Assembly (NCBI GenBank): GCA_003049485.1
Contig: PYST01000154.1
Coordinates: forward strand, 2,237-66,236
DNA: 64,000 nucleotides
DNA from: Ophioceras dolichostomum
Taxonomy: Eukaryota > Ascomycota > Sordariomycetes > Magnaporthales > Ophioceraceae
Direction of reading: 5' to 3'
Made by a program: the position numbers and the translations under genes. The notes below the pieces were generated by a model. The model was given only the letters and a program-made list of their open reading frames with translations, did not search any database and was not told where the DNA came from. Shown piece after piece: positions 1-10,264 of this stretch. Positions within the stretch are counted from its first letter, which is position 1, and every line of letters starts with the position of its first letter.

Positions 1-18
1 CCCCCCCCCCCCCCCCCC
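1..18. other. Poly-C run at window edge
   Basis: The window begins with 18 consecutive C, only 29 nt before the start codon of the first gene. A similar C run flanks the N-gap near 50.69 kb, so this is probably the edge of an assembly gap at an unresolved C homopolymer. The promoter of the first gene is therefore not visible here. Confidence 0.6.
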
Positions 19-47
19 TACTCGAACGAATACGGTCCACGGCAAAA

Positions 48-3000
48 ATGGCAGGAATCGAGCAGCTCGAGATTCACAGCAAGGTACGCACGTCACGAAC
101 AAGATCAGCCGGTGCAAGGGAGAGGAACCGACGGACGGATGGGGGTTGGGCGACAGAAAGAGGAGAGAGCCAGGAACAGAGAGCTAACTTGACCACTTGG
201 CTGCTTCCGCTTGGAACGGTATAGTCATACATTGTGCGGTGGGTGAAGGTCTCCGAAGGATACACAGTCTCCTGGAGCGTTCAACCGCACAAGAAGTCCA
301 TGTCCGTAACCCCTTTTTCGCCGTTGCCCACCATCCCCCGCCTGTCTGATGTACATCCGCTGATCCGCTCCCGACGGAACTCTCGGAAACAGCAACTTCG
401 GCGTCGTCAAGCACCCCGGCACGGGCGGCACGAACCTCGCGACTAGTAACCACTCGGAGTACACGCTCGCGGCCGATGCAGCAGATGGCGCCGGCGGCGG
501 CCTCTTCAAGCGCGACACGAGCACGGCCCAGGGCCAGCTGTCCAAAAAGGGGTTCATAATGGTCAAGTGGCACGGCAAGTGTCCGGCCGATAAGGTGTCG
601 ACGGGCGCGCACGATGTTGCCGCGGGCGAAGGCGGCATGTTCGGCATGGTGTTCGACAACACCTTCTCCAAGCAGACATCCAAGAACGCGACCTTCGTGG
701 TGCTCACCTACCCGACCGGCGCATCTCCCCAGCCAGGCCCGAACCCAACCAACCTGCTGCCGATCACGAACCCGGCGAACGCCAGCCGAACAAGCCTCCC
801 TCGCAACCACAGTCCGCTACTCGGTGCCGTCGCCGGAGCAGGGCCCAACGAGTCCCTTGATAGCCTCCACAGCCACGTCGCGGGCCTGCGCGGCACATCA
901 GTGGCCTCGGCTGCAGGCGGAGCTTCTGCCGCCTCCGCCACTCATCACACAGGCCTGCTGCTGAAGCGCCGCCGCAAGCGGGGGCAGGGCTACGCACGAC
1001 GCTTCTTCTCCCTAGACTTCGCCACGTGCACACTATCCTACTTCCACGACCGCAACTCGTCAGCCCTGCGAGGCGCCGTCCCGCTGAGCCTGGCCGCCAT
1101 CGCCGCCGACGAGCGCCGACGCGAGATCAGCATCGACTCGGGCGCCGAGATCTGGCACCTGAAGGCGTCGAACGACAAGGACTTCGCCGACTGGGCCACT
1201 GCGCTCACACGAGCCACGCGCATCGCCCGCGGAGCCGAGCCTCTTCTCCAGGAGAAGTACTCCCACGGCGGCGGACCCTCGCAGAGCCGACACGTCCCGG
1301 TTCTCGACTCCTCCGCCCCGCCGCCGCCGAACAACCCGCAGCAGGAGGACAGGGAGTGGCAGCAGGTTGAGGCCCTCGTCAGCCGCGTCGTCGGCACCAG
1401 AGACGCCCTGCGACGCCTGGTCAAGGACATGTCCTCCTCACAGACTTCCACCACACAGTCTACGCAGACCCAGACCACCTCTTCCAAATCGTCAAAGCCG
1501 AACACGCCCGCCACCGCGAGTTCGGCCGGCTTCCTCTCCCCCGGCACGCTAGCAGCGCCCTGGGACGACGCGGACGGCTATTTCCAGTCGCAGCAAGCGA
1601 CGCCCACGGAGAAGCGGCCCTTCTGGAAGCGCAAGTCCAGCACCTCGGTGCTCTCCCCGTCGGCTTCCTTCCAGTCCTCCCTGTCGTCCCAGCTGGCCGT
1701 GCCCGCGCCCAGCACAGCAGCAGCAGCAGCAGCCAGCACCCTCACGCCAAACGGGTCGCAGAGTTTGCAGCAGCAGATGCGCAAAAATAACAGCAACCGC
1801 CATCCCCTGCAGCAGCAGCAGCACCACGAGCTGACCCTCCAGGACAACTGCAAGGCGCTGCTCGGCGACCTGGACTCGGTCGTAGCCGAGTTCTCCCACC
1901 TGCTCGCCACCAGCAAGCGCCGCCGCATGCCCGTCCCGCAGTCGGCCGCGTCCCGCAACAGCATCGAGTCGACGTCGACCGAGGAGTTCTTCGATGCCGA
2001 GGGCGGCGAGGACAGGTCCACGCTGCTCATGATCGACAATCATAGCGAGGAGGAGTCGCCCCGGTCGGACGAAGGCGACGTGGAGGACGAGGAAGAAGTC
2101 ATCGTGCACGACGGCTCGTCGGTGTCGTCCGTCGACGACGAAGAAGACGATGGTGCGGCAGCAGCCGGGGGCGGCGACGGCCTCTTCTTCCCCGCGAAGC
2201 CCAAATCCCTCTCCCCCTTGCCCATCACGACGGCCGTGTCCCGCCGCCGCGCCATCCCGCCCGCGACGACACCGCCGCCGAGCCTGATCGGCTTCGTGCG
2301 CAAGAACGTCGGCAAGGACCTGTCCACCATCAGCATGCCTGTCTCGTCGAACGAGCCTTCGTCTTTACTGCAGCGCATGGCCGAGCAGCTCGAGTACGCG
2401 CACCTCCTCGACTCCGCCTCGCGGCAGAAGGACCCCCGCGACCGCCTGCTGTACGTCGCGGCCTTCGCGGTGTCGCAGTACAGCAGCGGGCGCGCGAAGG
2501 AGCGGTCGATCCGGAAGCCGTTCAACCCCTTGCTGGGGGAGACGTACGAGCTGCTGAGGTCGGACGCGGAGGTGCCGGGGGGAGGGATGAGGCTGCTGGT
2601 CGAGAAGGTGTCGCACAGGCCGGTCAGGATGGCGATGCACGCGGACGGCGCGAACTGGAGCTTCGCGCAGGCGCCGGCGCCGACGCAGAGGTTTTGGGGG
2701 AAGAGCATGGAGCTCACTACTGAGGGGAGGGTGAGGGTTTCGTTGAGGCTTCAGGGTGCTGCTGCTGCGGAAGGGAAAGACGATGCCGCCGCGACCGCGA
2801 CGACTGCGAAGGAAGGTGGTGAAGGAGCACCAGTCGTAGTAGAAGAAGAGCACTACAGCTGGGCGGCCGCGAACGTGTTCCTGAGAAACGTGGTGATGGG
2901 CGAGAAGTACGTCGAGCCCGCGGGCACGATGGCGGTGGTGAACGACACGACGGGCGCGAAGGCCGCCGTCGAGTTCCGACACAAGGGCATGTTCGGCGGG

Positions 3001-3543
3001 CGCAGCGAGGACGTGCAGGTCGAGACTTTCGGTCCCGACGGCGTGCACACGGGTCTGTCCCTCGCGGGCACGTGGACAACCGGTCTGCGCGTCGTCGAGG
3101 CCGGCAAGACGGCTGGACCCGAACTGTGGCGCGTGGGCAAACTGGTGGACGATGCGGCCCGGGTGTACGGGATGACCACCTTCGCGGCGACGCTGAACGA
3201 GATCACGGAGCTGGAAAGGGGCAAGCTGCCGCCTACGGACTCGAGGCTGAGGCCCGACCAGAGGCTCGCTGAGGAAGGGAAGCTGGACGACGCGGAGGAG
3301 TGGAAGGTCAAGCTGGAGGAGGCGCAGAGGAGGAGGAGGAGGGAGATGGAGGAGAGGGGGGAGGCGCACCGCCCTAGGTGGTTTGTGAAGGTCGGCCCGG
3401 AGAATGGGAACGGGAATGGGACGCCGGATGCTGCTGCGGGCGGGGATGAGGTTTGGAGGTTGAAGGGGGGGAAGGATGGGTATTGGGAGGAGAGGGCTAG
3501 GGGGAGCTGGACGGGTGTTGAGGAGATTTTTACGGAGGAGTGA
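48..3543 (+). CDS. Oxysterol-binding protein, Osh3-like (GOLD-PH-FFAT-ORD)
   Basis: Predicted exons 48-83, 225-301 and 393-3543 give 1087 aa. The first exon encodes 12 residues (MAGIEQLEIHSK). Splicing at 302 restores an uninterrupted KKSINFGVVKHPG stretch typical of the N-terminal GOLD-like domain of Osh3 homologues. Next come a PH domain (about residues 222-312, Lys/Arg-rich first strand), Gln/Ser-rich linkers, an FFAT-like motif in an acidic setting (EEFFDAEGGE, about residue 568) that would bind the ER protein Scs2/VAP, and a C-terminal ORD lipid-transfer domain from about residue 692. The family moves lipids, often PI4P, at ER-plasma membrane contact sites. The usual EQVSHHPP signature reads EKVSHRPV here (nt 2602-2625, about residue 775), so sterol binding should not be assumed. 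The 5' end abuts a probable assembly gap. Confidence 0.93.
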
Positions 3544-3590
3544 GGGATGGGTGTTCTCTTCTCTCTTCTCTTTTCTGCCTGTCTTGCTAG

Positions 3591-3622
3591 GCTGGACTGG
3601 AACTGGACTGGACTGGACTGGT
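3591..3622 (+). repeat. TGGAC/ACTGG short tandem repeat
   Basis: About six imperfect copies of a GGACT/TGGAC unit lie 50 nt downstream of the OSH3-like stop codon, presumably in the 3' UTR. A near-identical tract follows SNF1 at 10402-10426. Confidence 0.8.
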
Positions 3623-4147
3623 TGTCGTTTGTTTATTGTTGGTGGGATATTGGTGGTCGGCTCAGTAACAGAGAGGCCGTTGTTCTTGTCTCTCTCTCTC
3701 TCCCCCTTTTCTTATTATGCTGGAGATCTGGGAAATTGCCTTGAGGCCTCGATCGCCTTTGCTTTTTCTCTTACCTACCTACTAGTACCTTGTAGGCGCC
3801 TTGCCTCCTCCTTGATGGACAAAACGGTAATATACCAAAAATACCTTCCTCAAAGTAGATTTCTTATATAGAGTGGGAAAAGGAGTCTGTACGAAAGTAG
3901 TCGAGTATTAGCTTAGTGTAAAAATATGAGGCATTCATCTCACCCTCTTTCTACTTTCATCCTTTACCCAATTCTTATATTCGACTGTACCTGCATACCT
4001 AGATACCTAGCATGTACCTGCCTCCTGGCTAACAGCCTAGCCAAGAGTGAAGTCACTTTGGTCGACTAGAGATGAAGCCATGGGAGCCATGGGTAAAATG
4101 CTGATTGTCTGTTCTTTCCCGCCCAAGAGCGGTGAAGAAAATGCTGC

Positions 4148-4167
4148 TTTTTTTTTAAAAAAAAAAA
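4148..4167. terminator. T9A11 block between convergent genes
   Basis: Nine T followed directly by eleven A form a perfect inverted repeat between the ends of two converging genes. On each strand it reads as a T run followed by an A run. A role in polyadenylation or transcription termination is inferred from position only. Confidence 0.3.
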
Positions 4168-4352
4168 TGGCATAGCGCATTTATGCATAGGCACAGGTCT
4201 CTATTGATCTAACCAACCCGCCCAAGGCCGACTGGTAGCAGTAAGGTACCATCTATCGTACCACCCTCTTCGGCCCGCATTCCCACACCCCCAACTACTT
4301 AGCTTGGGCAGAGAGAGATATTAAACCACTACTGCCATGCCCGGGACAACAC

Positions 4353-5753
4353 TCAAGGGGCCATGATAGACTGCAGAGGAACGCCCCAATACCACGCCGC
4401 CCCCGCCATAGCGCCCACGCTCATGGTCAGGGCGGTCAGGAAGTTGACGTCGTTGTTGTCCAGCACGTCCCATCCGCTCTCGACCACGCGGCTGGGCCTG
4501 TCGTTGCCGAAGCTGCTCCTGCGGTGCTTGTTCTTGGCATCATACCTCTTGGGAGAGTGGTCGTCGTCGCCCTGCTCGTCGTCGTTGTCGCTGGTGGCGT
4601 CGACAACGACGTCGGGGCAGTGGTGCATCTTCTCGAACGTCCGGTGCCCCTCCCCTCCCCGGATCTTCCCTTCGATGTCCGCGCTCCACCCGACGACGCG
4701 CGACGGGCTGGAGGAGACCAGCACGCGCACGCCGCCCTCGCCCTCGACGACGCGGCCGCTGCGGGAGTCGCGCACCGTGCGCTGGAAGAGCCCGCCCAGC
4801 ACCGAGTCCAGGACGCTGCCGAGCCCGCCCCAGATCGTCATGGCCAGCATCGCGGCGCTGCGCTGGGACGGTTCCCACGGCGTTCCTGTTGTTGACGAGG
4901 AATTGCTGCAGAGAGGCGTGAACAGCACGGCGGCCACGACGACGATCATGCTGCCCAGGAAGCCCGCGAGGAGGCCGAGGACGGTGACGCCCCCGTTGGT
5001 GCCGCGGGGCACTTTGCGTAAAGTCGGGGACGTGATGAGGCGGGGGGCCGACTTGGACAGGATGCCTAGCTCGGACGAGAACGTGTCGGCGGACATGGCG
5101 GCGTAGTTCGCGATTATGCCGATGGGCAGCAGGTCGCCTGCCCAGGAGAGGCAGAGCGTCCCCTGAGGAGGGGAAAGACCGCCGAGACCAGTGTCGCTGG
5201 AGAGGGCGAGGCTGCGCTGGTGGAGCTGGTAGGCGTGTAGGAGGGAGAGGATCGATGCCACGAGGGAGTTGGCGAAGACTGGGGTGGGTAGTAGAGGGGT
5301 TGGGGGGTGATATGTTAGCCTACTGGTACCTGACTATGTTGTATGTAAGGGGCGCAAGCGTGTTCGGCCGCGGGATAGATAGATGCTGTGCTTACCTTGG
5401 ACGTGTGTCCTTGGGCCCTCGCCTCCGGATGTGCCCTGCGACGGCACGGTCATGGTGGCCTTGACATCCTTCTTGATCTGATATCGTGTTTAGGTGGGTT
5501 AGCGAGGGGAGGGTATGCGACGGGAGACTAAGGGATGTATGTGTGTAGGTTGTATATTAGGACGGACCTTGGTGACTCTCGTGCCCGCGAGGAAGAAGAC
5601 GACCAGAAGCACGAACGGCAGATTCCACGGATGTACAGCGTGGGCGGCAGCCGAGAGCGCAGCAGCTGCGATACCGCCTGGAGTTAAGCTCTTGTGGGAG
5701 TGCGCCCGGTACACGAGGGCCAGCGTGGCCGGAACCGCGATGATGGCCTTCAT
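4353..5753 (-). CDS. DUF92/TMEM19 family integral membrane protein
   Basis: Minus-strand exons 5753-5568, 5477-5396 and 5278-4353 give 397 aa. The start MKAIIAVPATLALVYRA is an immediate membrane segment. The DUF92 landmarks follow in order: a LTPGG motif, a GGEGPRTHVQVFANS segment spanning the second splice, a segment ending SADTFSSELG, a GTNGGV motif before a Gly-rich helix, and a GGLGSVLDSVLGG helix. The C-terminus has a further hydrophobic segment. Between the last two helices lies an unusually charged loop of about 100 residues rich in Asp, Ser and Lys, probably cytosolic and lineage-specific. The superfamily includes the plant phytyl-phosphate kinase VTE6; the fungal substrate is unknown, so no reaction is assigned. 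It converges with the OSH3-like gene. Confidence 0.9.
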
Positions 5754-7263
5754 CTTGTCACTTCAGCCAGTCTTTATTTGTCCCCCTCTTACGTGGCTCA
5801 CTTCCTACTGATCCACGTTTGTGCGAGTTTGATTTTTTGGGGATTCGGCGCGCTGGGTGGGGCGTGGACTCGAAGCTTTTCGGCGTGGTTGTCTTCGCCG
5901 GTGTTATGACGAAGCCGTGCCTGAAGTAGGAGTAAGACGCGAGCTAGTTGAGCTCGAGGACCGCAAGCTCTCGTCTAGGACATTGGAACGTTTCTCGGGC
6001 GGAGGAGAGTTTGTCGTTGTCGTCTGCTGGGCGGCAGGAAGGAAGGATTGCAGGAACCGGGAAATGGAAACGATAAAATTCACCGGCCGGGGTTTATGTC
6101 GGCTCGTCGGGATGTTGGACAACGGTAAAGAGGCGCGGCTGCCACGGATTGGAAGCTTTCCCGATGCCAATGGAGCTGACACAAGTGGTTCACATGCGCT
6201 GACATCACCGGGCCCAGGTTCCCCCCTTTACAAAGCTATCCGCTGACCTCAGCAACAGGTCACAGTCTCGACAGGGGGGTATGGGATGGGGAGGTGTAAC
6301 CCCACCGAGCCCTTACTTTCACCAACGGCCCACCAGCCTTGCGCAACAGTCTACGAACAATCCCTTGCAACTGCTCAGGTGAGGGATGTCCATGTCGTCA
6401 GTAGATATCTCCGAATAAAGTCAGGGTAATTCAACTATATAGTCCAAGCGCAACGGCTCCTCCCGTTGTGGACAGCGTTAGGTATAGGTAGTACCTATGT
6501 ACTCTTACAGAAAGTTGAGAGGCAGATAGGCGCATGGCCCTGCGATGAAGCTTCAAAGCTTCTTGCCCTTGTGAAACTACAGCTGGGGGTTAAAGCTTGA
6601 TTGAGTCTTTCGATGTGCTGGATGGCTGAGCTGTTTCACCCCGCATATTATTCAATGAATGAACACTTGAAGTTGGAAAGTGCTGTATGAATGACCTCCT
6701 GGGCTGTAGTTTCCGTTGTCGAAATAAGACTGACTGTTCTGGTGTGAGGGGTGGGAAAATGCCCCCCTGTAACCACCACATCCCCACCAGCCGCGTCGGC
6801 ATCTGCATGTGCAAATCCTCGAACACTCAGCTTCCTATCCAGCAAGAATCAAAAATCCTAAGCAGTAAGCCGCCGTAACATCCTCCTCCCATCTGCCAAC
6901 AAGCTGAGGAGTGTGGATTCGGGCGACTACTGTTCTTCTTCAATTTGATTTTGATTTCGATTCTCAACCATTCAGGGGAGCCTCGAGCGAGCGGCTGGCC
7001 AGCCGAACGCTGCAAGCAGCCCATAGCCGCCAGCAATCCACTGAATCACTGAATCCGCTACCCCGAACGACCCAAGTCCGCCGAAAAGGCTCCAGTCTGT
7101 TAACCCAGTTTTCCTTACCCCGACCCAACTAAACCTGCTTCTGGTCTGGTCTGGCGTGTGCCGGCCTAGGCGGCGCCCCTCCATTGAGTGAGGCCCCGCA
7201 CATCCAGTGTCCCACCTGCAGTTATTCCGGCACTGCTGGCCCGACACTTTCGGCCTTCCCGCA
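5754..7263. other. Intergenic region upstream of DUF92 and SNF1
   Basis: This is a shared divergent promoter region of about 1.5 kb. Open frames here are short, lack conserved motifs and look accidental. No tRNA or repeat family was recognised. Confidence 0.5.
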
Positions 7264-10200
7264 ATGGCGTACCGAGACCATCCAGGAAGTGGACGAGGTC
7301 AGCATCACGGGCACGGCAACACGGCGTTCCTAGACGACGAAGAGCTCTCCATCTCTTTGTCGCAGACCCAACTATCAAAGCGCAGCCGCGCCGAACCTTC
7401 AGGCAGCAACCGTGCAGCCACAGGCACTGGCCCAGGCACTGGCTCAGGCACTGGTCCTGGCGCGGGTGGCAGCAGCTCCGGTCGCCACCACCAACCCTCC
7501 TCGTCCTCAACGACGAGTAGACCGACAAGCTCCGGTCAAAACCACCAGTATTCGACGGGTCCTCCCTCGTCGACCTCAAAAATGCCACCCACCGCGGCCC
7601 GGCCGGGCGGCCCAAGTGCAACACAACACGTCGGCAGTACCGACAATGGCAGCAGCAACACTAGCAAGATCCGGAACGACCAGCGCATCAGCGCCTACGA
7701 TATTAGTAAAACCCTAGGCGAGGGTTCGTTCGGAAAGGTCAAGCTGGCAACTCACAAGGGCACAAAGCAAAAGGTCGCCCTCAAGATCATCTCGCGCAAG
7801 CGCCTCGCCAGCACCGACATGGCCGGCCGCGTCGAGCGCGAGATCGAGTACCTCCAGCTGCTCCGGCATCCCCATATTATCAAGCTGTAAGTTTTTCGAC
7901 TCTTTGCCTTCTTCCTGCTAGCTAGAGACGAGTACATGTCTAACTAACACAACCCCCATTTTCCGTCTTCTAGCTTCACTGTCATTAAGACCGACAACGA
8001 GATAATCATGGTCCTGGAATATGCCGGCGGGGAGCTATTCGACCACATCGTTCAGCACGGCAAGCTGAGCGAGAACGAGGCTCGCAGGTTCTTCCAGCAG
8101 ATGCTATGTGCCGTTGAGTATTGCCACCGGCACAAGATCGTGCACCGAGACCTCAAGCCGGAGAACTTGCTACTAGACGAGAATCTGAACGTCAAGATCG
8201 CCGACTTCGGCCTGAGCAACATCATGACGGACGGCAACTTCCTTAAGACGAGCTGCGGGAGCCCCAACTACGCCGCGCCCGAGGTGATCAGCGGCAAGCT
8301 GTACGCGGGCTCCGAGGTCGACGTGTGGAGCTGCGGCGTGATCCTCTACGTCCTGCTGGTGGGACGCCTGCCCTTCGACGACGACCACATCCCCAGCCTG
8401 TTCGCTAAGATCGCCCGGGGAACCTACGTCGTCCCCTCATGGATGAGCCCCGGTGCGGCCGGCCTGATCAAGAAGATGTTGGTCGTCAACCCGGTCAACC
8501 GCGCCACGATCGCCGAGATCCGCCAGGACCCGTGGTTCATGACAAACTTGCCGGATTACCTCCAGCTGCCCATCGAGCCGTTCTTCAACACGGGCATCGA
8601 CCCGGAGAAGGCCATCCGGCCGAGCGATACCGCCCCGAACGCCCCTCCCCGCGTGCAGGAGAAGCTTCACGCCGAGGTCACGGACAAGATTTCCAAGACT
8701 ATGGGTTACGGAAAACAGGACGTCCTCGAGGCCCTCGAGGCGGAGGAGCCGTCCGCCATCAAGGATGCTTACATGATTGTCAGGGAGAACAAGCTGATGC
8801 AGGGAAACCGTGAGTCCTTATCCTCCCCGATTCCTGCACGCCGAGCTAGAGCCATGCACTCAAATAGCTTGTCTGAGAATACTTTGCTCACACCTCGGAA
8901 TAACAGCCGCCCTTGGTGCGGACAATCCTTTCTTCGCGGCCTCGCCCCCAACAGAGGGCGCGTCCGTCCACGCCGGCCTCACGAGCATGATGGAAGCCTC
9001 TAGCATAGGCGGCCACAGCTCGGGCACCACCGGCGGCGTCGACCCCGGCGCCAGCCCCATGGCGTCGATGTCATCGGCGCGCTCCGCAACCTCTTCAGTG
9101 GCCGGCGCGTCCGTGACCAGCTCCGGCGTGCTCGGCGCCGCAGTAGCCGCCGTCTCCGCGCGGCCCTACACCACCAAGATCGGCATCCTGCCCTCCAGCC
9201 TGCCGGCCTACCACCGCGCGTACATGGACAACGCGGCCGCGGCGCAGGAGGCCGCGCTCGCCTCTGCCGCGTACATCACCATCGACGTCGGCGATGGCGT
9301 TTCGTCGGGAGTGGTCGAGCCGCCGGCGCCCGCGCGAACGCCCGCGGAGCAGGAGGAGACCTCTAGGAGACTCCGCCCGCACGCGCGCTCCTCGCAGACG
9401 AACCTGACCGACGGTAGCACCGGGGCCAGGCCGCAGGGGATGACGCCGAGCCACCATGCCGGATCCGGAACGCGGCGCTCTAAGGCGGTACGCTGGCAGT
9501 TCGGGATACGGTCCCGCAACGCCCCGTTCGAGGCCCTGCTGTGCATATACAAGGCGCTTAGGAAGCTCGGTGCCGGCTGGCTCGCCGATCGGAACTATGC
9601 GATGGCGATGGCGCATGCTGCTGGAGAGGACGTAGTGCGACTGTACGTTTGTTGGATGTCTTATTTTCCCCTTCTCCCAACCCCATTCCAATGTTTTTGT
9701 TTTTGCAGATGGATGGCTTCCGGGGCAGAAGAGTGCGGGATTTGTTTGCTGACACGCACATTGTGAACCATTCTTGCTATTATAGTGAGACGAAACGTCG
9801 TCAAGCTGGTGGTGGTGGTGCTCTTGGTGACCTCGGCACGCCATACGAACTCCCTGCCGATCCGTGGCATATCAAGGCGCGGTGGGAGACTGGCAGTAAG
9901 TTTTTTCTCTCAGAGTTGAGCTGTGTTGTGTTGTTATCGTGACTTCCAGCCTCTGACCCCTTGTCCTTTAGAACTCCGCCGCCACTCCGACGTGCATGAC
10001 CGACAGTTTTGGGGCGACAACAAGAACACCGCTTCCGTCAAGGGCCGCGACGAGCGCGGCGACGAGCATGATTATCAAGTCGTGGCCATGCGGCTCTCCA
10101 TCCAGATCTACGAGATGGAGAGCGGCGTGTACCTGGTCGACTTCAAGTGTGCCGGATACGAGCTGCCCGACGGCCGCATCCTCGAGGAGAAAGACGTTAC

Positions 10201-10264
10201 TAGCCCTTTCCCTTTCCTCGACCTCGCAGCCAGGCTGATAATGCAGCTTGCCGATGCCGACTAG
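7264..10264 (+). CDS. snf1: AMP-activated protein kinase catalytic subunit (Snf1)
   Basis: Predicted exons 7264-7886, 7974-8809, 8907-9646, 9709-9895 and 9972-10264 give 892 aa. An N-terminal tail of about 145 residues rich in Gly, Ser and Thr precedes the kinase domain: glycine loop GEGSFGKV, ATP-binding Lys about 174, catalytic HRDLKPEN with Asp about 267, DFG Asp about 285, and the activation loop FLKTSCGSPNYAAPE whose Thr (about 300) matches the Snf1-activating kinase target. An autoinhibitory/UBA-like segment follows (about 443-482, VTDKISKTMGYGKQ), then a disordered region and the C-terminal domain that binds the beta and gamma subunits (VRWQFGIRSRN, ALLCIYKALRKLG, and a final VYLVDFKCAGYELP). 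Snf1 controls derepression of genes for non-glucose carbon use. The third intron donor is uncertain: gtttgt at 9647 keeps phase 0 with the strong acceptor at 9708, while gtacgt at 9643 would need an acceptor a few bases further on. Confidence 0.97.

Larger units (their letters stand above)
3544..4352. other. Convergent 3' flanks of the OSH3-like and DUF92 genes
   Basis: No gene seen. This is the tail-to-tail region of two converging genes. It holds a pentanucleotide repeat just after the OSH3 stop, CT-rich sequence around 3690-3710, and a T9/A11 block at 4148-4167 that can fold on itself and could serve transcription ends on both strands. Confidence 0.6.
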
